Assembly: GCF_004137255.1 (NCBI RefSeq)
Contig: NZ_SDWT01000001.1
Span: 558,001 to 622,000, forward strand
Length of the DNA: 64,000 bases
Source of the DNA: Nocardioides oleivorans
GTDB taxonomy: Bacteria > Actinomycetota > Actinomycetes > Propionibacteriales > Nocardioidaceae
Direction of reading: 5' to 3'
Positions 11,409 to 18,803 of this stretch are shown here, piece by piece (positions within the stretch are counted from its first letter, which is position 1; each line of letters begins with the position of its first letter). A program made the translations under genes and the position numbers. The notes under the pieces are model-generated. The model saw only the letters and a list, made by a program, of their open reading frames with translations, was not told the DNA's origin and searched no databases.

Positions 11409-12622
11409 AACGCCGCGGAAGCGGTCTCCACGGCCGGTTCGCCGGCCTCGGAGGACCGCTGGTGACGCGCCCTCTCGAGCCTCAGGTACATGATCGCAGA
11501 CAGGGCAACCCCGGCGATCGTCAGGCAGCCACCACCGAGCAGCGTCCAGCGAGCGCCGTACTCGTGCCCGATCCAGCCGATGATGGGCGCACCGAGCGGC
11601 GTGCCGCCCATGAAGATCATGAGGTAGAGCGCCATCACCCGGCCGCGGACGCCCGCGTCGGTGTGCAGCTGCATGTAGGTGTTGGCCGCGGTGATCATGG
11701 TCAGGGCGAGGAACCCGGTGACCGGCGCCCAGAGCGCGAAGGTGAGGTAGGAGGGCATCAGCCCGGCGACCACGACCGAGGCGCCGAACGCGAGCGCGGC
11801 GCCCACGACCAGACGGTGACGCACCTGCGTGCGTCGCGCGGCGAGGAGCGCGCCGGTCAGGGACCCGATCGCCAGGACGCTGCCCAGCAGCCCGAACTCC
11901 TCGGGGCCCTTGTCGAAGACCTCGGTCGCCATCAGCGCGGAGGTGATCTGGAAGTTGAGCCCGAACGTGCCCGCGAAGAACACCAGGCTCAGCACCAACA
12001 GCAGGTCGGGTCGGGCCCGCACGTAGGCCAGTCCCTCGCGGATCGCGCCGGGTCCGCGGCCGGCGGGCCGGGCGGCGTCGATCCGGCTGACGTCGAGGTG
12101 GCGCAGCGACCAGATCGGAGCGGCGTACGACACCGCGTTGAGCAGGATGACCCAGCCGGTGGCGACCGCTCCCCCGCCGAACGCCGCGATCAGCAGACCG
12201 GCGAGTCCGGGGCCGACCAGGCGGGCGGCGTTGAAGCTCGCCGAGTTGAGGCCCACCGCGTTGGTGAGGTCGACGGGGTCGACGAGCTCGCTGACGAACG
12301 ACTGGCGCGCGGGTGCGTCGAAGGCCGAGGCTGCTCCGAGGATGAGCGCCAGGACGTAGACGTGCCAGACCTGGGCGAGGCCGGTGACGGCCAGGACGCC
12401 GAGGACGGCCGCCGGCGCCGCCATGCCGATGTTGGTCAGCTGGAGGAGCCGGTGCTTGGGCACCCGGTCGGCGATCAGCCCGGCGAAGGGCGTCAGCAGC
12501 AGGAACGGCAGGAACTGCAGGCCGGTCGTGATGCCGAGGGCGGTCGCGCCGGAGCCGGCGGCGAGCTCGAGGACGAGCCAGTCCTGGGCCACGCGCTGCA
12601 TCCAGGTGCCGGTGTTCGACAC
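11405..12622 (-). CDS. MFS transporter, probable drug exporter (apparent start-codon loss)
   Basis: This is a 12-helix major facilitator of the DHA3/EntS-like type. Helix blocks include [26 protein letters not shown], the Asp/Arg-containing loop of motif A, and a duplicated second half. The first standard start is GTG at 12622, but that cuts into conserved family sequence. The same frame continues upstream for about 21 codons encoding [20 protein letters not shown], and then reaches an ACG codon at 12685 set 5 bases after GAGGAG, where an ATG would be expected. It lies downstream of the marR gene and is probably its target. The real protein is likely ~426 residues. Confidence 0.85.
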   Translation of the reverse strand: MSNTGTWMQRVAQDWLVLELAAGSGATALGITTGLQFLPFLLLTPFAGLIADRVPKHRLLQLTNIGMAAPAAVLGVLAVTGLAQVWHVYVLALILGAASAFDAPARQSFVSELVDPVDLTNAVGLNSASFNAARLVGPGLAGLLIAAFGGGAVATGWVILLNAVSYAAPIWSLRHLDVSRIDAARPAGRGPGAIREGLAYVRARPDLLLVLSLVFFAGTFGLNFQITSALMATEVFDKGPEEFGLLGSVLAIGSLTGALLAARRTQVRHRLVVGAALAFGASVVVAGLMPSYLTFALWAPVTGFLALTMITAANTYMQLHTDAGVRGRVMALYLMIFMGGTPLGAPIIGWIGHEYGARWTLLGGGCLTIAGVALSAIMYLRLERARHQRSSEAGEPAVETASAAF

Positions 12623-12752
12623 GACACCGCCGGCGGCGTAGCGGCGGTAGTTCGGGTTGGCCAGGGAGCGGAAGGTGGGACTCGTGGTGACTCCTCAGGT
12701 GGTCAGCGGTCAGGTGGTGCGGTCAGGGATGACGTGGTGAGCAGGCCGGGCG

Positions 12753-13196
12753 TCAGTCGGTGACGGCCAGGCGGGCCAGGATCGGCGCGGCCTCGCGCAA
12801 CGTCTCGCGCTCGGCGTCGGTGAGGGCGTCGAGCCGGCGCGCGAGCCAGGCGTCGCGGCGCTCACGGTCGGCGAGGACCGCGGCACGACCCGCGTCGGTC
12901 AGGCTCACGACGACCTGGCGGCCGTCGGTCTCGTGCGGACGGCGTACGACGAAGCCGTCCTGCTCCAGGCAGTTGACCGTCCGGGTCATCGACGGCGGCT
13001 GCACGCGCTCGGCACGGGCGAGGTCACCGACGGTCTGGTCGCCGAGGCGGACGAGCAGCCCGAGGACGACCATCTGGCTGATGCTGAGGTCGTTGTCGGG
13101 GTGGCGCTCGCTCATCAGGCGGCGGCGCAGGCGCATCACACCACCCCGGAGCTCGGAGGCGAGCCCGGCGTCGGTGCGAAGGTCGGCGGTCGGCAT
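12753..13196 (-). CDS. MarR-family transcriptional regulator
   Basis: This ~147-residue winged-helix repressor has the recognition region LGDQTVGDLARAERVQPPSMTRTVNCL and the wing FVVRRPHETDGRQVVVSLTDAG. The start at 13196 (MPTADLRTD) is preferred over the upstream ATG at 13214 because a -10-like TACGCT lies exactly 12 bases before it, inside a palindrome that would be the operator. The gene is divergent from nothing and is followed by the MFS exporter, the standard MarR/efflux arrangement. The inducer is unknown. Confidence 0.88.
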   Translation of the reverse strand: MPTADLRTDAGLASELRGGVMRLRRRLMSERHPDNDLSISQMVVLGLLVRLGDQTVGDLARAERVQPPSMTRTVNCLEQDGFVVRRPHETDGRQVVVSLTDAGRAAVLADRERRDAWLARRLDALTDAERETLREAAPILARLAVTD

Positions 13197-13199
13197 GTC

Positions 13200-13227
13200 G
13201 TTAGCGTAACTCATTACCTGTGCTAAC
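13200..13227. promoter_or_regulatory. MarR autoregulatory operator/promoter
   Basis: Outer arms GTTAGC (13200-13205) and GCTAAC (13222-13227) are perfectly inverted, and inner GTAA/TTAC (13206-13209, 13214-13217) adds a second inverted pair. The minus-strand -10 TACGCT (13208-13203) lies inside the dyad, so bound repressor would cover the promoter of its own gene. Confidence 0.55.
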
Positions 13228-13257
13228 TATTCCGGCGACCGTCGGGTCGCTGGAGTG

Positions 13258-13345
13258 ATCCCCGGTCGGCCGGGGATTCCTGAACATGTCGGCGGTTGCA
13301 ACGCCTGACAAGTTCAGTGATCCCCGGTCATCCGGGGATCACTGA
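13258..13345. repeat. Composite palindromic element (two hairpins flanking a TTGCAA-centred dyad)
   Basis: The left hairpin is ATCCCCGG-TCGG-CCGGGGAT (13258-13277). The right hairpin has 14-base perfect arms, TCAGTGATCCCCGG at 13314-13327 and its complement at 13332-13345. Between them CTGAAC...GTTCAG and TGTCGGCG...CGCCTGACA pair imperfectly about the central TTGCAA (13296-13301). The whole 88 bp is therefore roughly symmetrical, like a REP/BIME unit. The right hairpin sits 11 bases past the permease stop and could also act as its terminator. Confidence 0.7.
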
Positions 13346-13355
13346 GGGGCGTGGG

Positions 13356-14828
13356 TCAGGACAGCCAGCCGCTGATCGGCGTGTAGGCGAAGTAGACGAC
13401 GAAGAGGGCGGCGACGACCCACATCAGGGGGTGCACCTCGCGAGCCTTGCCGACGACGGCCTTGATGAAGACGTAGGCGACGAAGCCGGCGCCGATGCCG
13501 ACGGAGATCGAGTAGGTGAAGGGCATCAGCACGACGGTGAGGAAGGCCGGGATCGCCACCTCGAGGTCGCGCCAGTCGATCTCGGTGACCTGCTGCATCA
13601 TCAGGAAGCCGACCAGCACGAGGGCCGGGACGGCCGCCTCGGAGGGGATCGCGGCGACGAGCGGCGTGAAGAAGGTCGCGAGCAGGAACAGCACGCCGGT
13701 CGCGACCGACGCGAGGCCGGTGCGGGCACCCTCGCCGACGCCGGAGGCGCTCTCGATGTAGGACGTGTTGGACGAGACGCCGGCCGCGCCGCCCGCGATG
13801 GCAGCGACGGAGTCGACGACCAGGATCTTCTGGGCGTGGGGCGGGATGCCCTCCTCGTCGTTGAGCCCGGCCTCGGCGCCGATGGCCGTCATCGTGCCCA
13901 TGGTGTCGAAGAAGTCGGCGAGCAGGAGCGAGAAGACCAGGAGCAGGGCGGCGAGCGTGCCGGTCCCGGCGCTGCCGAACGCACCGAAGAGGCTGAAGTC
14001 GCCGAGGGTGTCGAAGTGCGGCAGCCCCACGACGTCACCGCTGAGGGTCGGCACGCTGAGCGACCAGCCCTTCGGGTTCTCCGCCGACGAGGCGCCGATG
14101 TCGCCGACGGCCTCGACGACGACGGCGACCACGGTCGTGACCACGATCGAGATGAGGATCGCGCCGCGCACCTGGCGCACCCAGAGGGCGATCACGAGCG
14201 CGAGGCCGAGCACGAAGACCAGCACGGGCCAGCCGCCGAGGTGGCCGTCGCCGCCGAGCTGCACCGGGACGGTGGTCTGGAACGCGTCGGGGATGCGGGT
14301 CACCACTCGCGCGTCGACGAAGCCGATGAGCGCGATGAAGAGGCCGATGCCGACCGAGATGGCCACCTTGAGCTGCTGCGGCACCGCGTGGAAGACCGCC
14401 TTGCGGAACCCGGTGAGCACCAGGACGAGGATCAGGATGCCCTCGAGGACCACCAGGCCCATCGCCGCGCCCCAGGTCGACTGGCGCGCGATCGAGTTCG
14501 CCACGAAGGCGTTGAGGCCCAGGCCGGTCGCCAGGGCGAGCGGGAAGTTGGCGTAGCCGCCCATCAGGATGGTCAGCACGCCCGCCACCAGCGCCGTACC
14601 GGCCGCGATCGCCGGGATGCCGCTGCCGGGCTCCGCGCCGCCACCGAGGAAGGCACCCGTCGAGTCGGGCACGAAGCCGAGGATCAGCGGGTTCAGCACG
14701 ATGATGTAGGCCATCGTGAGGAAGGTGACCAGGCCACCGCGGAGCTCGCGACCGACGGTCGAGCCCCGCTCGCTGATCTTGAAGAATCCGTCGAGGCCGG
14801 CTGTCGGTGCAGTCTTGGTGTCACTCAC
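13356..14828 (-). CDS. NCS2-family purine permease (AzgA-like)
   Basis: This 490-residue membrane protein imports nucleobases, most likely hypoxanthine, guanine or adenine, by proton symport. It begins GLDGFFKISERGSTVGRELR, a hallmark of the AzgA branch, followed by FLTMAYIIVLNPLIL. About 12-14 hydrophobic segments follow, including GYANFPLALATGLGLNAFVA and the SYIESASGVGEGARTGLASV block before TM10. GTG at 14828 is used as start because everything upstream in frame is unlike the family. It is monocistronic and its 3' end faces the composite palindrome. Confidence 0.9.
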   Translation of the reverse strand: MSDTKTAPTAGLDGFFKISERGSTVGRELRGGLVTFLTMAYIIVLNPLILGFVPDSTGAFLGGGAEPGSGIPAIAAGTALVAGVLTILMGGYANFPLALATGLGLNAFVANSIARQSTWGAAMGLVVLEGILILVLVLTGFRKAVFHAVPQQLKVAISVGIGLFIALIGFVDARVVTRIPDAFQTTVPVQLGGDGHLGGWPVLVFVLGLALVIALWVRQVRGAILISIVVTTVVAVVVEAVGDIGASSAENPKGWSLSVPTLSGDVVGLPHFDTLGDFSLFGAFGSAGTGTLAALLLVFSLLLADFFDTMGTMTAIGAEAGLNDEEGIPPHAQKILVVDSVAAIAGGAAGVSSNTSYIESASGVGEGARTGLASVATGVLFLLATFFTPLVAAIPSEAAVPALVLVGFLMMQQVTEIDWRDLEVAIPAFLTVVLMPFTYSISVGIGAGFVAYVFIKAVVGKAREVHPLMWVVAALFVVYFAYTPISGWLS

Positions 14829-14885
14829 GGAACCGCAGTGTGGCAGAACCTTGCTACGGCCGTGTTTCGCCCCGTGACGCGCGTG

Positions 14886-14891
14886 TAGCGT
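14886..14891 (+). promoter_or_regulatory. -10 hexamer TAGCGT of the DUF2530 gene
   Basis: The hexamer starts 13 bases before the GTG at 14899, the spacing of a leaderless promoter, and overlaps the alternative GTG at 14890. It favours the shorter protein start. Confidence 0.45.
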
Positions 14892-14898
14892 GACGATC

Positions 14899-15198
14899 GT
14901 GGACCTGGGCGACGAGCAGCCGACGCAGCACGAGATCGGCAACCGCACCTACATCGTCGCGCAGGTCGAGCCGCTCGACGTCGACGGCGTGCGCACCACC
15001 GAGGTCGGCACGGCCCTGTGGCTGCTCGGCTTCCTCGGCCTGCTCCCCTTCTGGAGCACGCTCCAGGACAACGGACGCACCTGGTGGCTGTGGACCTGCC
15101 TGGCGGGCTTCGGCCTCGGCCTGTGCGGCCTGGAGTACTGCCGCCGTCGTCGCAAGGAGCGCGCGGCGCAGCGCGGTGCCGGCGGAGCGCACCGGTGA
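14899..15198 (+). CDS. DUF2530 small membrane protein
   Basis: This 99-residue actinobacterial protein has VEPLDVDGVRTTEVGTALW followed by two hydrophobic helices (about residues 39-55 and 66-83) and a basic tail, CRRRRKERAAQR. The block GRTWWLWTCLAGFGLG is the family signature. Start 14899 is chosen over GTG 14890 because a -10 hexamer overlaps the latter. It overlaps the next gene by 4 bp (GTGA), so they are co-translated. Function is unknown; it should be an inner-membrane protein. Confidence 0.82.
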   Translation: MDLGDEQPTQHEIGNRTYIVAQVEPLDVDGVRTTEVGTALWLLGFLGLLPFWSTLQDNGRTWWLWTCLAGFGLGLCGLEYCRRRRKERAAQRGAGGAHR

Positions 15199-15794
15199 GC
15201 CTGCCCAGGACCCGCTGGGAGCTCACGGGCCAGGGCAACCGGGGCTACGGCCAGCACTTCGCCGAACAGGTGGCCCGGGGTGCGGACGTGGACGGGGAGG
15301 CGCGGTTCGTCGACGCGCTCGCCGCGCGCGGCGCACGGATCCTCGACATCGGCTCCGGCATGGGGCGCGTCGCCGCCTCCCTGCAGGCGCGCGGCCACGA
15401 GGTGGTCGCCACCGAGCCCGACCCGGACCTGCGTGCGCAGTCGGAGTCGACGTACGCCGACCTCGCCGTGCTCCCCCACGAGGCCCTCGCCCTCGACCCG
15501 GCCGAGGTCGGTGCGTTCGACCTCGTGGTCGTGGTCGGCAACGTGATGATCTACCTCGGCGAGGACACCGAGGTGGCCGTGCTGGAGCGGGTCCGCGACC
15601 TGCTCGCCCCCGGTGGTCGCGCCGTCGTCGGCTTCCACCTGACCGCGGTCAAGACCGGCAGCCGGACCTACCCGGCCGACGAGTTCGTCGCCGACGTGGC
15701 GTCGGCCGGCCTGCGGGTGGTGCACCGGTTCGGCAGCTACGAGCTGCACGAGCCGAACGACGACTACGCCGTCTGGGTGCTCACGCGGGCCTGA
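15195..15794 (+). CDS. Class I SAM-dependent methyltransferase
   Basis: This 199-residue Rossmann-fold methyltransferase has motif I ILDIGSGMGRVAASL near residue 50, the acidic post-I strand VVATEPDPDL, and motif IV DLVVVVGNVMIYL. The typical VRDLLAPGGRAVVGFH strand follows. GTG at 15195 overlaps the DUF2530 stop. The acceptor substrate cannot be told. The last 14 bases overlap the convergent DUF3027 gene. Confidence 0.85.
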   Translation: MSLPRTRWELTGQGNRGYGQHFAEQVARGADVDGEARFVDALAARGARILDIGSGMGRVAASLQARGHEVVATEPDPDLRAQSESTYADLAVLPHEALALDPAEVGAFDLVVVVGNVMIYLGEDTEVAVLERVRDLLAPGGRAVVGFHLTAVKTGSRTYPADEFVADVASAGLRVVHRFGSYELHEPNDDYAVWVLTRA

Positions 15795-16575
15795 AGCCGT
15801 CGTCGGTCAGGGTGTCGAAGACGTGCTCGGGCATCGGCAGCGGCTGCTGCTTGCGAGCCAGCTTGACCTCGGAGTGGGCGCCGCAGCCGTGGTCGAGCGT
15901 GACGACCCGGCCGTCGTCGTTGGCGTTGCCGTTGGCGCACACGCCGAAGCTCATCGAGAGCGAGCCGTTGAGCCGCACGAGGAACCCGCACGAGAAGCAG
16001 TGGTCGGGCGCGCTCTTCGCCAGCGGCGCGTCGGGGCCGCCGGTGCCGGCGTGCCAGCGCTCCGCCGCCATGTCCAGGCCCTCGCGGCTGAGCGTGCGCA
16101 CCCGACCGAGCCCGAGGTCCTCGGCCACGCGGCGCACCTGCGCCTTCGCGTCGCCGTCGAGCGGCGTGTCGAGCGGGTCGTCGCCGACGAGGTAGGTCGG
16201 CACGAGGCGCGCGTCCTCGTCCTCGACCGGGAGCAGGTCGCCGGGCGAGAGGTCTCCGGGCTGGATCCGCTCCTTGTAGGGCACCCAGGCCGGCGCCACG
16301 ATCGCCTCGTCGCCGGGCAGCAGCACGACCTCGTTGACGGTGAGCTCCTTGCCGCGCTTGGCGCGGGTGAGGGTCACCGACCAGAACCACCCGGGGTAGC
16401 CCGGGCGCACGCAGGCGAACTGGTGCGTCACGACGCGCTCACCCTCGGCGCGGGCACCGAGGTGGTCACCCAGCTCTTCGGGCTCGGCGACCTCGAGGAC
16501 GACCTGGCGCGCCAGGTCGACGGCCTTGGCGAGGGCCGAGTCCGGCTTTCCGGCACGGGTGGGGAGAGCGATCAC
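15781..16575 (-). CDS. DUF3027 family protein
   Basis: This 264-residue actinobacterial conserved protein contains the DUF3027 signature: THQFACVRPGYPGWFWSVTL, EVVLLPGDEAIVAPAWVPY and RIQPGDLSPGDLLP. The C-terminal third holds CGFLVRLNGSL and a DHGCGAHSEV motif with clustered Cys and His, suggesting metal binding. No enzymatic function is known to me. It starts with GTG and its 3' end overlaps the methyltransferase gene by 14 bases on the opposite strand. Confidence 0.85.
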   Translation of the reverse strand: MIALPTRAGKPDSALAKAVDLARQVVLEVAEPEELGDHLGARAEGERVVTHQFACVRPGYPGWFWSVTLTRAKRGKELTVNEVVLLPGDEAIVAPAWVPYKERIQPGDLSPGDLLPVEDEDARLVPTYLVGDDPLDTPLDGDAKAQVRRVAEDLGLGRVRTLSREGLDMAAERWHAGTGGPDAPLAKSAPDHCFSCGFLVRLNGSLSMSFGVCANGNANDDGRVVTLDHGCGAHSEVKLARKQQPLPMPEHVFDTLTDDGFRPA

Positions 16576-16684
16576 GAGTGCATCCTCGCAAACGCCTGGT
16601 CGTCCTGTCCCCTCGACGTCCCGTCCGGACGTCCCGGTGCACGTCTCGGTGGACGTCCTGACCCGTCCTGTCGGGTGCGTACGC

Positions 16685-16690
16685 CAAGAT
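16685..16690 (+). promoter_or_regulatory. -10-like CAAGAT upstream of the MFS gene
   Basis: It begins 12 bases before the GTG at 16697, the leaderless spacing, and supports that start. Confidence 0.35.
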
Positions 16691-16696
16691 GGTGCC

Positions 16697-18163
16697 GTGA
16701 CCTCCGAGCGCCCCCACCCCGTGCCGGGGCAGGACCCGGGTCACGAGCAGGAGCACGACGCGGGGCAGCCGACCGAGCCGATGTCGGCACATCCCAGCGG
16801 TGCCGTACGCCGTTCGCTGTCGGGCGCCGCACGCGGTGTCCGCGCGACGGGGCGGGGCGCCCGAGCGGTCGGCCACGGAGCCGGGACGGCCGGCCAGTAC
16901 GCCGTGCGGCAGGCCCGACGCGCCGCCCGCGCCGAGGGCGCGGGCGACTCCGGGCTCTCCCGGCTGATCGAGCTGCACGCCTTCAACGCCGCCGGTGACG
17001 CGGCCGTGGCGATCTCGCTCGCGGGCACGCTGTTCTTCCAGGTCCCGACCGGCGAGGCACGCGGCCAGGTCGCGCTCTTCCTGGGCATCACGATGCTGCC
17101 CTTCGCGATCGTCGCGCCGCTGATCGGCCCCTTCCTCGACAAGTTCAGCCACGGCCGCCGGTGGGCGGTCGGCTCGACGATGGCGATCCGCGGCTTCCTG
17201 TGCTGGGTGCTCGCCACGGCGGTGGCCACCGAGTCCTACTGGCTGTTCCCCGCCGCGCTCGGGGTGCTCGTCGCCTCCAAGGCCTACGGCGTCACCCGTG
17301 CCGCCGCCGTGCCGCGGCTGGTGCCCCCCGACCTGACCCTGGTGAAGGCCAACGCCCGCGTCTCGCTCGCGGGCGTCGTCGGCGCGGGCGTCTCCGCCCC
17401 GCTCGCGGTCCTCGCCTCGACCTTCGGCCCCGAGTGGTCGCTGCGCTATGCGTTCGTGATCTTCGTGATCGCCACCATCTGGGCGATCCGGCTGCCCGAG
17501 CAGGTCGACGCCAGCCACGGCGAGGGCGACCTGGTGCTCGGCGGCGAGGAGGTCGAGCCGACGACCACCGGCAAGCGGTCGCGCACCCGGATCCCCGCGG
17601 CCGTCGCGTTCGCGCTGCGGGCCAACTGCGGGCCGCGCTGGCTCTCGGGCTTCCTCACGATGTTCATGGCGTTCCTGCTGCGCGAGAACCCGATCGGCGA
17701 CTGGCGCCCCGAGGTCCTGCTCGGCCTCGTCATCGGCGCGGCCGGCCTGGGCAACACCCTCGGGATCACGATCGGGTCGCTGCTGCGCAAGCTCAACCCC
17801 GCGGTCACGGTGGTGCTCGCACTGCTGGCCGACGCCGCTGTCGCGACGGTCGCCGCCCTCTTCTACGGGCTCGTCCCGCTGGTGCTGCTCGGCCTGACGG
17901 CCGGTCTCGCGCAGTCACTGGCCAAGCTGTCGCTCGACTCCACCATCCAGCGCGACATCCCGAGCCGGATCCAGGCGAGCGCGTTCGCCCGCTCCGACAC
18001 CACGCTCCAGCTCGCCTGGGTGATCGGCGGGTTCATCGGCATCGCGATGCCGCTGATGCCGCAGCTCGGCCTGGGCATCGCGGCCGGCGTGCTCGGGCTG
18101 TGGGCCACGTTCGTGCTGGTCAGCCGACCGGCGCGGTCCGCGCAGGCGCCCGCCCGGTCCTGA
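16697..18163 (+). CDS. MFS transporter with long basic N-terminal extension
   Basis: This 488-residue membrane protein has a cytoplasmic N-terminus of about 90 residues rich in Ala, Gly and Arg, then MFS helices beginning at LIELHAFNAAGDAAVAISLA. It has the inner loop DKFSHGRRWAVG (motif A equivalent) and a later IGSLLRKLNP loop. The C-terminal half ends in GIAAGVLGLWATFVLVSRP. GTG 16697 is chosen because a -10-like element lies 12 bases before it. Substrate is unknown. It converges with the cold-shock gene. Confidence 0.83.
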   Translation: MTSERPHPVPGQDPGHEQEHDAGQPTEPMSAHPSGAVRRSLSGAARGVRATGRGARAVGHGAGTAGQYAVRQARRAARAEGAGDSGLSRLIELHAFNAAGDAAVAISLAGTLFFQVPTGEARGQVALFLGITMLPFAIVAPLIGPFLDKFSHGRRWAVGSTMAIRGFLCWVLATAVATESYWLFPAALGVLVASKAYGVTRAAAVPRLVPPDLTLVKANARVSLAGVVGAGVSAPLAVLASTFGPEWSLRYAFVIFVIATIWAIRLPEQVDASHGEGDLVLGGEEVEPTTTGKRSRTRIPAAVAFALRANCGPRWLSGFLTMFMAFLLRENPIGDWRPEVLLGLVIGAAGLGNTLGITIGSLLRKLNPAVTVVLALLADAAVATVAALFYGLVPLVLLGLTAGLAQSLAKLSLDSTIQRDIPSRIQASAFARSDTTLQLAWVIGGFIGIAMPLMPQLGLGIAAGVLGLWATFVLVSRPARSAQAPARS

Positions 18164-18185
18164 CGGCGTCCTGGATCTCGCGGAC

Positions 18186-18581
18186 CTAGATCTCGAGCTC
18201 GTCGGCGAGCGCGCGCAGCACCTTCGCGGTGCCGCGACCGGCGGCGCGCTCGGGGTGGCGGCCGCGTCGGTAGGTCTCCTCGACCCCCTCGAGCATCTTG
18301 ATGAGGTCCTCGACGATCGTGACCATCGCGTCGGGCTGCTTGCGCTGCGCGTTGCGCTGGTTGCGGGTGACCGACGCGGGCGCGTCGACCACGCGGACCT
18401 GCAGGGCCTGGTCGCCACGGCGGCCCTGGGCGATGCCGAACTCGACCTTGGTGCCGGCCTTCAGGGTGGTGACCCCCTCGGGCAGGGCGTCGGAGTGCAC
18501 GTAGACGTCCGGGCCGCTCTCCTGGGACAGGAAGCCGAAGCCCTTCTCCGCGTCGTACCACTTCACCTTGCCACTGGGCAC
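18186..18581 (-). CDS. Cold-shock domain protein with C-terminal extension
   Basis: The N-terminal ~65 residues are a cold-shock domain: GKVKWYDAEKGFGFL carries RNP1 and DVYVHSDAL carries RNP2, which bind single-stranded RNA or DNA. A further ~65-residue tail, rich in charged residues, continues with MVTIVEDLIKMLEGVEETYR and probably forms helices; classical CspA proteins of ~67 residues lack it. GTG at 18581 (VPSGKVKWYD) is preferred, with GGAG seven bases upstream; a GTG four codons earlier is the alternative. It probably acts as an RNA chaperone. Confidence 0.9.
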   Translation of the reverse strand: MPSGKVKWYDAEKGFGFLSQESGPDVYVHSDALPEGVTTLKAGTKVEFGIAQGRRGDQALQVRVVDAPASVTRNQRNAQRKQPDAMVTIVEDLIKMLEGVEETYRRGRHPERAAGRGTAKVLRALADELEI

Positions 18582-18648
18582 GGTCCACTCCACTCAGGTC
18601 GGTCAGTCACGTGTGCCGCCACCCATGTCGGTGCAGTCGGCGCGGAAA

Positions 18649-18678
18649 GGATAGGGCCCGGGGAGGCACGGCCACCAA
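18649..18678 (-). promoter_or_regulatory. Promoter of the cold-shock gene
   Basis: TATCCT (18654-18649) with TTGGTG (18678-18673) 18 bases upstream gives a plausible -10/-35 pair. It predicts a 5' untranslated region of about 60 bases before the start, compatible with temperature-dependent folding. Confidence 0.4.
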
Positions 18679-18803
18679 CGGGTTCTGCCTGCCGCCCTTT
18701 GCCCAGCGCCGTGACTGCTGGGACGATGGACCACTCGTGGGGCCGCCGCAACGGCGGGGACGACCAGCACGACCCGGACGAACGACGAGGTGGGTGACGC
18801 AGC

